DNA of 64,000 nt from Guyparkeria sp016278265 (lineage in GTDB: Bacteria; Pseudomonadota; Gammaproteobacteria; Halothiobacillales; Halothiobacillaceae): NCBI RefSeq assembly GCF_044582145.1, contig NZ_JBDODO010000002.1; one strand, given 5' to 3'. Below the pieces are notes generated by a model that saw only the letters and a list, made by a program, of their open reading frames with translations, was not told the DNA's origin and did not search any database. A program made the position numbers and the translations under genes. Shown in pieces: positions 33,351 to 41,998 of this stretch (its first letter is position 1; the number at the start of each line of letters is the position of its first letter).

Positions 33351-35605
33351 GCCGCCTGTCGCGATCATTGACACCGCGTCGTCTCAAGCTGGCCTTCTAT
33401 CTGACGCTGACCGCCATCCTCCTGCTGGTCGGCTACCGGGTCTACCTATCGATCTTCGAGACCACCTACCACGCGGTCCACGCCGAGCAGATCGAGCGTG
33501 TTCAGGACCTGGCAGATAACCAGACAAATGACGAGTTGCATTTCGCCGTCGTCGGCAATATCAACAACTCGGTCGGCCTGTTCGAGCGCAAGATGATCCC
33601 GCGGCTCAATCGCGCCGGGCTCGACTTCGTGGTCTCGGCCGGCAACGCCGTCAGTGGCGGCGGCGAGGACAAGTATCGCGCCCTGTACCGCACGCTCTCG
33701 CACCTGGAGATGCCCTACCTGCTGACGGTGGGCGAGAAGGAGAGCGGTGCCTTCGGCTCGTTCAATTACTACGAGCACTTCGGCCCGTACTTCTTCGGCT
33801 TTCGCGCCGGCGGCAGCCAGTTCCTGTTCCTCGACAGCACCGACTCGGACACCTATCCGTTCCAACTTCACTGGCTCAAGGAGCAGCTGCGCGATCCGTC
33901 AGCCACGTATCGCTTCGTGTTCATCGGCCACCCGATGTTCCGCACTACAGAGAAAAGCCCGCTCGATTCCGACGATCAGTACCTGACCGACGAGACCTTC
34001 CGCGACCGGCTTCACGCGCTGTTCCGCGCGCATGACGTCGACGCGGTGTTTTCCAGCAACCTGCACCTGTTCGATGAACAGCAACGCGACGGGGTCCGCT
34101 ACGTGGTCACCGGCGGGGCCGGCGGACTGGTACTCAACAACGAGACCAGCTTCTATCACTACGTCGACGTGAAGAGTGCCGATGGCGAGGTGACGATCAC
34201 GGTCGAGCGGCTCGATATCGGCCAGCACCAGGTGTTCAAGACGCTCGAGAGCCTATGGTTCTTCATCCACTCGCTCTTCTACGTCGGCCACCTCAATTTC
34301 CTGCTGGTGCTCGGCCTGCTGATCCTGCTGGCAATCAAGCTCTACAGCACGATCTTCGTCGAGCGCGACTACTACCGGAACTACGACCTGGACACCTCGC
34401 CGTGGACCGGCCGACCGCTGACCATCGCCATGGTGACCAACAACTATCTGCCGTTCATCGGTGGGGTGCCCATCTCCATCGATCGACTGCACCGGGGATT
34501 GGCGCAGTTGAGTCATCGCGTGCGGATCATCGCGCCCAGCTACGCCCGCCAGGATGACCGGGAGACCGACGTGGTCCGCGTCCCCTCGCTGCTGAGCATG
34601 GGGCATAAGGGCGAGTTCCGGCTGGCCAATCCGCTCTCGCCGCGCATTCGCCGGGGACTGAAAGACTTTTCACCCGACCTGATCCACATCCACCACCCAT
34701 TCTGGCTTGGCTGGGCGGCGCAATGGCATGCTCGACGGCTGAAGGTGCCGACGGTATTTACCTATCACACCCGCCTGGAACACTACTCGCACTTCGTGCC
34801 GCTGCCGGGCCCGCTGTTCCGCAACCTGATCGCACACACCGCCATCCGGCGGTTCGCTAATCGCTGCGACGGGGTGATCGTGCCGACCGAGTCGGCCGAG
34901 GAATACCTGCGGGTGATCGGGGTCACCGCTCCCATCTACGTGCACCCGACCGGAATCGACTTCGACCGATTCCAAACCGACGAACCCGCAGCCGTCGAAG
35001 CCCTACGCCTCAAACACGGCATTGGGCCGGACGAGCGCGTGCTGGTGAGTGTTTCAAGGCTTTCCCGCGAGAAGAACATCGACTTTCTGATCGCGGCGAT
35101 GGACGAGTTGCGCTGCCGCAGCGCCCAGCCATTTCGCTGCCTGATCATCGGTGATGGTGACGAACGCGAGCGCCTGCAGGAACGCATCGACGCACTCGAT
35201 CTGGCCGAGGTGATCACGCTGGTCGGGGCGGTTTCACCCGACGAGATGGCGCACTATTACCAACTGGGGGACGCGTTCGTGTTCGCCTCCAAGTCGGAAA
35301 CCCAGGGGATGGTCATTCTCGAGGCGATGGCGGCAGGCCTGCCGGTGGTCGCCGTGCGATCGAGCGGCATCGACGACGTGGTCAACCACGAGAGCAACGG
35401 CTTCAAGACCGCCGAGGACATCGACCGCTGGACCACGGCCGCCCAACGACTGATCGAAGACGATACCTTGCGCGCGACCATGGCCGACCAGGCCGTCAGC
35501 ACCGCACGGCGTCACGCCATCGACCACTTCGCCCGTGATGTGAGCGAGACCTATACCCTGGTACTGGCCCAATTCCGAGCCAATCAACAAGGCACGAACA
35601 GATAG
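33347..35605 (+). CDS. Membrane protein fusing a degenerate phosphoesterase-like periplasmic domain to a GT4 glycosyltransferase
   Basis: 752 residues from a GTG that overlaps the flippase stop. A first span (about 15-33) is followed by a roughly 260-residue calcineurin-phosphoesterase-like domain, then a second span (about 305-338). A cytoplasmic GT4 transferase follows (about 360-740). The GT4 part looks active: NNYLPFIGGVPISI, VSRLSREKN and the E-x7-E motif in SKSETQGMVILEAMAAGLPVV. In the phosphoesterase part the metal-ligand motifs have changed. GNINNS stands for the first Asp site (near 68), SAGNAV for GD (96), GEKES for GNHE (128) and SNLHLF for GHxH (236). Only IGHPMFR (191) looks normal. 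The domain is probably a non-catalytic binding module. Related GT4 enzymes include glucosyl-diacylglycerol synthases; the actual substrate is unknown. Confidence 0.82.
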   Translation: MSRLSRSLTPRRLKLAFYLTLTAILLLVGYRVYLSIFETTYHAVHAEQIERVQDLADNQTNDELHFAVVGNINNSVGLFERKMIPRLNRAGLDFVVSAGNAVSGGGEDKYRALYRTLSHLEMPYLLTVGEKESGAFGSFNYYEHFGPYFFGFRAGGSQFLFLDSTDSDTYPFQLHWLKEQLRDPSATYRFVFIGHPMFRTTEKSPLDSDDQYLTDETFRDRLHALFRAHDVDAVFSSNLHLFDEQQRDGVRYVVTGGAGGLVLNNETSFYHYVDVKSADGEVTITVERLDIGQHQVFKTLESLWFFIHSLFYVGHLNFLLVLGLLILLAIKLYSTIFVERDYYRNYDLDTSPWTGRPLTIAMVTNNYLPFIGGVPISIDRLHRGLAQLSHRVRIIAPSYARQDDRETDVVRVPSLLSMGHKGEFRLANPLSPRIRRGLKDFSPDLIHIHHPFWLGWAAQWHARRLKVPTVFTYHTRLEHYSHFVPLPGPLFRNLIAHTAIRRFANRCDGVIVPTESAEEYLRVIGVTAPIYVHPTGIDFDRFQTDEPAAVEALRLKHGIGPDERVLVSVSRLSREKNIDFLIAAMDELRCRSAQPFRCLIIGDGDERERLQERIDALDLAEVITLVGAVSPDEMAHYYQLGDAFVFASKSETQGMVILEAMAAGLPVVAVRSSGIDDVVNHESNGFKTAEDIDRWTTAAQRLIEDDTLRATMADQAVSTARRHAIDHFARDVSETYTLVLAQFRANQQGTNR

Positions 35606-35629
35606 CGAATCACCCGACCCGCGCATGAC

Positions 35630-36757
35630 TCAGAGCGGATGGCGCCACTCGCTGAGCGCCGACTGGGCCGAGGCGCTGAGGCGACCGAGCAGGCCGCGCT
35701 TTTTCATCGGCTGGGTGATCTCAAAGGCATCGCCTTGGTCCACCGCCTTCAGAATCCAGTCGTCGCTAGTGCCAATGTCGTCGATCAGACCCAGCTCGAG
35801 CGCATCCTCGCCGTACCAGTGCTCACCGGTGGCGAGTTTCTCGAGGTCCAGTTGCGGTCGATAGCGATTGAGAAACTGCTTGAACAGCACATGCGTCTGC
35901 TCGAGCTCCTCACGGAATTTCTCCCGCCCGGCCTCGGTGTTCTCGCCCAGCAACGTCAGGGTGCGCTTGTACTGCCCGGCGGTGTGCAATTCGACATCGA
36001 TGTCGTTGCGCTTGAGCAGGCGATGGATGTTGGGCATTTGAGCCACCACACCGATCGAACCGACAATCGCGAACGGTGCGGCGACAATGCGATTGGCCAC
36101 GGCGGCCATCATGTAGCCCCCGCTGGCCGCGACCCGGTCGACCACGGCGATCAACTCGATCTCGGCGCTACGCAGACGCGCCAGCTGAGCGGCGGCCAGC
36201 CCGTACCCCGGGACCACGCCGCCGGGGCTATCCAGTACCAGCAGCACTCGATCACGACCCGGCACGGCTGCCTGCAACACGGCGCTGACCTCCTCGCGCA
36301 GGGCTTCGACCGCCGAGGCCCGGATGTCGCCATGGAAGCGGAGCACGAAGGTCCGGGTGGCGGAGTCAGCCCCCTCGGTCTTCTCGCCCGTCTCCTCATC
36401 GACTGCCGCCGGCGTATCCTCGGTGCCCGCAGAGGCTTTTTCCTCGTCCTTTTGCTTGCTACCGGGCAGCCGCTGGCGCAACTCGGCCCACTTGGCCTTC
36501 CATCCGCCGGCGGGCTTTTTCAGCGCCTCGTGCAACTGCTTGCTGCGTGACTCGATCTCGTCGTTGATGCGGCGGATCTTCAGCGGCTTGAGCCGACTCT
36601 CACCGGCCTGCGAGTTGCGTGCCTGCGCCACGACCGAAACCACCGCGGCCACGACGAAAACCACGGCAACGACCAGCGTCAGCGTCTTGAGAAGGAACAG
36701 GAAATACTCGGGCCACATGGACAATTCACTCTGGGCAAAGGGGTCAAGTATAGACAC
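35630..36757 (-). CDS. sohB: Inner-membrane serine protease SohB
   Basis: SohB is a signal-peptide-peptidase-like S49 protease. A GTG start follows GGGGGAG at good spacing. The 375-residue protein has one span (about 17-45), a Lys/Glu-rich linker and the protease domain. The nucleophile Ser is in VDRVAASGGYMMAAVANRIVAAPFAIVGSIGVVAQ and the lysine general base lies in HTAGQYKRTLTLLGENTEAGREKFREEL. SPGGVVPGYGLAAAQL, also in the protease domain, is family-typical. It converges on the glycosyltransferase fusion (25 bp) and is divergent from the DUF2789 gene. Confidence 0.94.
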   Translation of the reverse strand: MSILDPFAQSELSMWPEYFLFLLKTLTLVVAVVFVVAAVVSVVAQARNSQAGESRLKPLKIRRINDEIESRSKQLHEALKKPAGGWKAKWAELRQRLPGSKQKDEEKASAGTEDTPAAVDEETGEKTEGADSATRTFVLRFHGDIRASAVEALREEVSAVLQAAVPGRDRVLLVLDSPGGVVPGYGLAAAQLARLRSAEIELIAVVDRVAASGGYMMAAVANRIVAAPFAIVGSIGVVAQMPNIHRLLKRNDIDVELHTAGQYKRTLTLLGENTEAGREKFREELEQTHVLFKQFLNRYRPQLDLEKLATGEHWYGEDALELGLIDDIGTSDDWILKAVDQGDAFEITQPMKKRGLLGRLSASAQSALSEWRHPL

Positions 36758-36864
36758 GCAAATCTCCCCCGGAAAAAACGGCTAGAATCCAGGCGTCACT
36801 TGATCAAATTCACGCGACCAACCCGCTCGCAAATTCGTAAGACCGACCCGATGGAGGAGATCGC

Positions 36865-37098
36865 ATGCAGCCACCGTTTCACCCCTTGAGTGAATTGTTC
36901 GAACAACTCGGCCTGGATGCGAGCGAGGAAGACATCGAGGCATTCATCGATCGCCACTCTCCGCTGCCGAGCGAGGTGGCACTGAGTGACGCGCCGTTCT
37001 GGAACGAGAACCAGAGCCGCTTCCTGCGCGAATCGCTGGCCGATGATGCCGACTGGGCCGAGGCCGTCGACCACCTCGATGCGCGACTGCGCGACTGA
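36865..37098 (+). CDS. DUF2789 family protein
   Basis: A 77-residue soluble protein of unknown role. It matches the DUF2789 pattern closely: LSELFEQLGLDASEEDIEAFIDRHSPLPSEVALSDAPFWNENQSRFLRESLADDADWAEAVDHLDARLR. The DAPFW and ADWAE(A/V)VD(H/Q)LD blocks are diagnostic. Its stop and the start of the following lipoprotein gene share bases (TGATG), so the two are co-translated. No catalytic residues are evident. Confidence 0.88.
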   Translation: MQPPFHPLSELFEQLGLDASEEDIEAFIDRHSPLPSEVALSDAPFWNENQSRFLRESLADDADWAEAVDHLDARLRD

Positions 37099-37721
37099 TG
37101 CCGGTTACCCGCCGGAGACTCGCCGTCGGAGGGCTGCTTGCCGCAGCTGTCCTGCTTTCGGCCTGCGGCCCGCATTACCCGCTCGACATCCCGGAAGAGC
37201 AATGGCTGCGCATGGATGCCGACGCCCAGCAGCAAGCGCGTCTCAAGCAGGCGGAAGTCGATCGGGCCCAGGCCCAAGCGCGTCAACAGGAAGCCCAGGC
37301 GCGTCAAGCCGAGGCCGCCGCCCGGGCCGCCGAGCTATCCCATGCCCGCACCACCGCTGGACCGGGCGAGCGGGTTCAGTGCGTGCTCGATCGCGCCGAG
37401 CTTCATTACGGCGGCAAGTGGCGGCGTGCCGAACCCCTCGGACTCGACCTGGTGGCAGGCATGCCGATCGAATTCGAACTGCGGCTACAGGATGGCAATT
37501 ACCGGACGCGCACCGGCATGGCGCGGTTTGATGGCATGGAAGTGCGCCTTTGCCCCGACTTCACCCGTGACCGATGCGCCCGACTGGTCGCCACGCAAGG
37601 CGAACTCCGCCGGGGCAAGAGTCGGCAGGTCACTAGCCACGATTTCCTGCGCGGCCGGCTGCACTGCGAACTGACCCTCGACCCGAATCACCCGGACTGG
37701 GATCGGCGGCAGCATTACTGA
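37098..37721 (+). CDS. Predicted lipoprotein with a coiled-coil segment
   Basis: I do not recognise a family. The N-terminus is a lipoprotein signal: basic MPVTRRRL, hydrophobic core and lipobox LLSAC. A Gln/Ala-rich coiled coil covers about residues 50-85. It is followed by a beta-rich domain of about 110 residues with four cysteines (VQCVLDRAELHYGGKWRRAEPLGLDLVAGMPIEFEL; VRLCPDFTRDRCARL; LHCELTL) that could form disulfides. 207 residues. Co-translated with the DUF2789 gene; role unknown. Confidence 0.75.
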   Translation: MPVTRRRLAVGGLLAAAVLLSACGPHYPLDIPEEQWLRMDADAQQQARLKQAEVDRAQAQARQQEAQARQAEAAARAAELSHARTTAGPGERVQCVLDRAELHYGGKWRRAEPLGLDLVAGMPIEFELRLQDGNYRTRTGMARFDGMEVRLCPDFTRDRCARLVATQGELRRGKSRQVTSHDFLRGRLHCELTLDPNHPDWDRRQHY

Positions 37722-37736
37722 CACGACACCCGGGCG

Positions 37737-38960
37737 CTAACGGTCCGTCCGCTTCCACCAGGCCTCGCGCAACTGCGCCATCGCCCGATCGATCACCCGG
37801 GTCGGCGTGGCCAGGTTGATACGCATGTGGCCGCGTCCCGGCTCGCCGAAGATGATGCCCTGGCTCAAGCCCAACCCCGCCTCATCGATAAAGAACCGCT
37901 GCAGGGCCCGATCCTCGGGATCCGAGGCCGCGTCCGACAGCCCCATGCCGCGGCAATCCAGCCACAAGAGGTAGGTCGCCTCGGGTTCCATCGGCTCGAT
38001 GGGCAGATCGCGGACCGCCTCGAAGACCCGGTCGCGGTTGATGGCGACATGCGCCATCAACTCGGCCGGCCACTGGGCCCCGTGCTGATAGGCGGCCTTG
38101 AGCGCCGTCAGCCCGAACACCGAGCCCTCGCCCAGGTGCATCCCGCGGCGCTCGCGATCGAAGCGCTTGCGGATTGGGGCATCCGGGATCACGGCATAGC
38201 CGCCGCCGATGCCGGCGGTATTGAAGGTCTTGCCCGGCGCGGTGACCGTGAACCAACGACAGCCGCCCGCGTCGGCCACTCGGGCGAACGGCGTATGCCG
38301 GATGCCCGGGTAGGTCAGGTCCATGTGGATCTCGTCACTGATCACCATCACGTCGTGGCGGGCGCAGATCGACGCAACCTGGGCCAGCTCCTCCTTGTTC
38401 CATGCCCGGCCGCCGGGATTGTGCGGGTTGCAGAGCAGCAGCATCTCGGCGCCCCGGGCCTGCTGCTCCAGTACCTCGAAATCCATCTGGTAACGCCGCC
38501 TGCCGTCAGGCGAGTCGCGCTCGACCAGCCAATTCTCGACCAGCTCCCGGCCCTGGTCGCGCACCACCTGGAAGAACGGGAAATACACCGGCGGCTGGAT
38601 GATCACCCGCGCCCCGGGACTGGTGAAGGCGCGGATCGCCATCGCCATGGCTGGGACCACGCCGGGCACGGGCACGATCGTCTCGGGACCGACATGCCAG
38701 TCATGCTGACCGGCCAACCAGCCGGTGATCGCCTCGACGTGCTCGGCGGTGGGCTTGGCGTAGCCGAAGGCACCGTCGGCGAGCCGCTCGGCGAGTGCTT
38801 CGGTGACGAAGTCCGGCGCCGGGAAATCCATGTCCGCCACCCACAACGGGATGACGTCGTCGCGACCGAAGATCTCGCCGCGGCGATCGTACTTCTCGCA
38901 ACCCGAGCCCGGGTACTGGGCCAGGCGGGTGAAATCGGTCGACGGTTGGCGCGCACTCAT
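37737..38960 (-). CDS. ovoB: MalY/PatB-type PLP-dependent C-S lyase, probable OvoB
   Basis: A fold-type I PLP enzyme of the cystathionine beta-lyase/PatB class. The PLP lysine is in TVTAPGKTFNTAGIGGGYAV (near residue 242). The substrate/PLP motifs WVADMDFPAPDFV, CNPHNPGGRAW and VISDEIHMDLTYPG are present. Taken alone it would be a generic cystathionine beta-lyase. However, its start overlaps the ovoA stop by four bases. In ovothiol synthesis a PLP lyase of this type (OvoB) cleaves the sulfoxide made by OvoA to 5-thiohistidine. I call it OvoB from this linkage; enzyme activity is inferred. Confidence 0.8.
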   Translation of the reverse strand: MSARQPSTDFTRLAQYPGSGCEKYDRRGEIFGRDDVIPLWVADMDFPAPDFVTEALAERLADGAFGYAKPTAEHVEAITGWLAGQHDWHVGPETIVPVPGVVPAMAMAIRAFTSPGARVIIQPPVYFPFFQVVRDQGRELVENWLVERDSPDGRRRYQMDFEVLEQQARGAEMLLLCNPHNPGGRAWNKEELAQVASICARHDVMVISDEIHMDLTYPGIRHTPFARVADAGGCRWFTVTAPGKTFNTAGIGGGYAVIPDAPIRKRFDRERRGMHLGEGSVFGLTALKAAYQHGAQWPAELMAHVAINRDRVFEAVRDLPIEPMEPEATYLLWLDCRGMGLSDAASDPEDRALQRFFIDEAGLGLSQGIIFGEPGRGHMRINLATPTRVIDRAMAQLREAWWKRTDR

Positions 38961-41089
38961 CGGCGTGCCCAGACCGTCACCTGACTGACCGTATGCTGGT
39001 AGCGCCGTGCCGTGTCACGGATGACGAACGGGATGTCCGCGGGCTCGCCCACCAGCTCGAAGTTCGGCTCCAGGCGCTTGAGCAGCGTGTCGAGTGTGCT
39101 CACCGGCCGCCCGTCCTCGTCGACATAGCCACCCAGCCAACGTTCGCGCGGCGTGACGTCCTCGAGCCAGGTATAGGGCGAGGCGAGCACCAACAGCCCA
39201 CCGGCGTTGATGCGCCCGGCGATGTCGTCGAGGAACTTGCCCGGGTCGTAGAGCCGATCGATCAGGTTGCCCGCGAGCACCAGGTCGTAACCGGTGAAGT
39301 GCGGCTTCATGTTGCAGGCGTCCTGCTGCCAGAACTCCATATTGTCGCGCGGCTCCAGACCCAACGCGGCCAAGGAGGCCGCCCGGTCCTCGGTCAGCTC
39401 GCCCTCGGTGGGCAGCGCGTAGGCGATCTGTCCCTCGTCGAGCATCGCCTGGGCGATCTGGACAAAACGCGCCGAGAAATCCAGCCCCGTGACCGACTCG
39501 AAGTGCGGTGCGAGTTCGAAGGTCGCCCGCCCGGTGGCACAGCCGATGTCGAGCGCCGCGCCGTGAGCGCGCCCCTCCATCTCGCGCAGGGCGTACTCGG
39601 CCAGGGCTCGCGGGAAGTTGGCCACGCCGAAATACGAGCGACCGAAGTGGAAATCGCAGTATTGCGCCAGCTGGGCGTCGGTCTCGTAGTAGCCGTCGTC
39701 CTTTGAGGCCGGCGGGCGCACCGGCTCGCCCTCGACGTAACGAAAACCCGCGTGCTGGAAGAAGTGCCGGCGGAAGGCGTAACGCGCATCGCGTGTCGCC
39801 TCGTTGCCGGTCGATATCCAGGAGCCGCCCTTGATCAGGTTGTGCTGGTTGTCGAAGGTCGGCACCGAGAAATCGTCGTAGATCGGGTGCGGCTCGAAGC
39901 CCTCGAAGGCATCGATCGGCGTCTCGGTCCATTGCCAGACGTTGCCGATCACATCGAAGAAGTCGCCCTGGGCGAAGCGGTCGACCGGGCAGGCCGAGGC
40001 CCAGTACTCGAGATTGATGTTGCCCGGCGCCCGCTCACCCCACTCCGGCTCGTCCGGCACACCGGACACCTGGCGCAGGCGCTCGTACTCGGGCTCGGTG
40101 GGCAGACGGATGGACCGGCCCGTGGTCTCGGACAGCCAGTTGCAGAACGCCTTGGCCTCGAGGTAGTTGACGTCCACCGGCCAGTCCCACGGCATCTCGA
40201 TCTCGTGGGTCATGGCCCGGTAGGCAAAGCCCTCCCCGCGCGGCACCCAGAAGTTCGGGTGACGGGCTGCGCGAAATTCGAGCCAGCGCCGCCCCTCCTC
40301 GGTCCACCATTCGGGCGTCTCGTAACCGCCGGCCTCGACGAAGGCGAGGAATTCGGCGTTGGAAACCTGCATGCGGCTGGCCTGAAACGATTTCACCCGC
40401 GTCTCCAGCCGCCCGTATTCGTTGTCCCAGCCGTACAGGGGCGCGTCATGCGGCTTGCCCTGCACCACCGTGCCGCCGGCCACCTCGAGCAACTCGTTGG
40501 CAGGCGCGGCAGCAGGCGCCGCGGCCGCGGTATCGCAAACCGGCCAGTCGTCGTGCGGCCGTACCCACGTGAGATCGAGCTGGCGAATCAACACCGACGA
40601 GGTCTCCAGGTGAATGCGCTCGTGCTCGATGCCCATGAAGATCGACCAGACGGGGGGATCGTCCCAGCGCACCGGCGGCGTCCAGTCGAGCTCGGAGATC
40701 AACTGATCGACGCGCTCACGCACCTTGCGACGATACTCGCGCACCCGGTCGACCGACGGCCAGTCGTAGTGCGCATCGTTGAGGTCATCCCAACTCATCT
40801 CGTCGACGCCGATGGCGAACATGCCTTCGAGCTGGGGATCGATGCGCGTGGTCGCCTTCGCCGTAACCAACTTGTTGATGTAGAAGGTGGCCGGATGGCC
40901 GAAATAGAAGATCAGCGGGTGACGCAGGGGCTCGGGCCGCTCGTAGAAAGCCTGGTCATCGGTAAGCACCTCGAACAGCTTCTCGTAGGTGTCCATCGTG
41001 CGATGGAAATACGCGCGTACTGCCTCACGCTTGCTCTCGGCATCCGGTCCGGTCAGCAATACCGAGCGGCTCTTGAGTCTGGACAACAT
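38957..41089 (-). CDS. ovoA: 5-histidylcysteine sulfoxide synthase / methyltransferase OvoA
   Basis: OvoA joins cysteine to histidine with oxygen and Fe(II), and its C-terminal domain N-methylates the product to ovothiol. The 710-residue protein contains a DinB-like region whose probable iron-ligand histidines lie in IFYFGHPATFY (near 66) and MGIEHERIHLETSS (near 155-159). The formylglycine-generating-enzyme-type domain (about 200-465, NVWQWTETP, IKGGSWISTGNEA) follows. The SAM methyltransferase comes last (GAALDIGCATGRATFELAPHFE, near 512). This three-part layout separates OvoA from EgtB, which lacks the methyltransferase. AGAGAGGATCG precedes the start. It is the first gene of an ovoA-ovoB operon. 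Confidence 0.92.
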   Translation of the reverse strand: MLSRLKSRSVLLTGPDAESKREAVRAYFHRTMDTYEKLFEVLTDDQAFYERPEPLRHPLIFYFGHPATFYINKLVTAKATTRIDPQLEGMFAIGVDEMSWDDLNDAHYDWPSVDRVREYRRKVRERVDQLISELDWTPPVRWDDPPVWSIFMGIEHERIHLETSSVLIRQLDLTWVRPHDDWPVCDTAAAAPAAAPANELLEVAGGTVVQGKPHDAPLYGWDNEYGRLETRVKSFQASRMQVSNAEFLAFVEAGGYETPEWWTEEGRRWLEFRAARHPNFWVPRGEGFAYRAMTHEIEMPWDWPVDVNYLEAKAFCNWLSETTGRSIRLPTEPEYERLRQVSGVPDEPEWGERAPGNINLEYWASACPVDRFAQGDFFDVIGNVWQWTETPIDAFEGFEPHPIYDDFSVPTFDNQHNLIKGGSWISTGNEATRDARYAFRRHFFQHAGFRYVEGEPVRPPASKDDGYYETDAQLAQYCDFHFGRSYFGVANFPRALAEYALREMEGRAHGAALDIGCATGRATFELAPHFESVTGLDFSARFVQIAQAMLDEGQIAYALPTEGELTEDRAASLAALGLEPRDNMEFWQQDACNMKPHFTGYDLVLAGNLIDRLYDPGKFLDDIAGRINAGGLLVLASPYTWLEDVTPRERWLGGYVDEDGRPVSTLDTLLKRLEPNFELVGEPADIPFVIRDTARRYQHTVSQVTVWARR

Positions 41090-41187
41090 GGCGATCCTCT
41101 CTAGGGGAAGGTTTTTATCCGTATTTTTTAGCCGTATTCGCTGGACCTCCCGCGGACCCGAACCGGGGCCAGCGGGTTCTTGGTCAG

Positions 41188-41223
41188 GGAAGGTCTGAAC
41201 GAATCTGAACGAGTCTGATACGG
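41188..41223 (+). repeat. IS5-like end remnant and 10-bp tandem repeat upstream of ovoA
   Basis: GGAAGGTCTGAACGAAT (41188-41204) matches the end of the miniature element at 20049 with one difference in the first 17 bases. From 41194 the sequence TCTGAACGAA, TCTGAACGAG, TCTGATACGG repeats three times with a period of ten. No second end or target duplication is visible. The intergenic gap 41090-41338 holds nothing else recognisable. Confidence 0.5.
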
Positions 41224-41338
41224 ACTTTAGGCCATCGCCCGCAACGTATAAACCACGCGCGCGCCACGTGATGTCATTCCCAGCACGACCAAACTAGACT
41301 GCGCCAAGGCAGTCCTCTCCATTCTCAAAGGCCCAACC

Positions 41339-41794
41339 ATGCTCACCAAGCTGATTCCACCACCCGTCGCCCTGCTGATCGGCATCGCCCTCGCGTATGC
41401 CCTCGCGGCGGGCTGGCCGAGCGCAACGCTCGACTGGCCCTGGCTACACTGGCTCGCCTGGGCGTTTTTCATTACCGGCGGCATGTTGATGCTGGCCGCG
41501 GTGTTCTCCCTGTGGCAGGCGCACACCACCATCAACCCGATTCACCCCGAACGCAGCCGCCACCTGGTCACCAGCGGCATCTATCGCCTCAGTCGCAACC
41601 CGATCTACCTCGGTGACGCCCTGTTGCTGGCCGGGGTGGTCAGCTGGTTCGGCCACCCGGCCGGGCTTGTCGTGATCGGCGCGTTCGTTTGGTTCCTCGA
41701 CCGCCTTCAGGTCCGCGGTGAAGAGCGGGCCCTGACGCAACGATTCGGCGCCGGCTATTCCGCCTATCGAGCCCGTACCCGACGTTGGATTTAA
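41339..41794 (+). CDS. Isoprenylcysteine carboxylmethyltransferase-like (ICMT/PEMT-fold) membrane protein
   Basis: A small membrane methyltransferase-like protein, 151 residues with about four spans. The signature follows the third span: VTSGIYRLSRNPIYLGDALLLAGVVSW and a C-terminal VRGEERALTQRFGAGYSAYRARTRRWI. The GIYRLSRNPIY and EE...F...Y..Y..R.. motifs bind SAM and are shared by bacterial ICMT-like and phospholipid methyltransferases. The acceptor is unknown. It is divergent from ovoA across 249 bp. Confidence 0.85.
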   Translation: MLTKLIPPPVALLIGIALAYALAAGWPSATLDWPWLHWLAWAFFITGGMLMLAAVFSLWQAHTTINPIHPERSRHLVTSGIYRLSRNPIYLGDALLLAGVVSWFGHPAGLVVIGAFVWFLDRLQVRGEERALTQRFGAGYSAYRARTRRWI

Positions 41795-41998
41795 ACCGCC
41801 GGGCCACGACTGATACGCTTCAAACGAATAACCCAGTAAAAAAGTTTGATTTATGTTCAAGCGGGCTGACAATTAGCATGATTCAACATTGGCCGTGCCT
41901 CCTGAACAATGGGCAACTGCCTGGGGAGGGATGACCCGAGCCAAGGCATACGCACCAAAAACCGGCCCAACTACCCAACGGTGCACTTCCTCGCCCTG

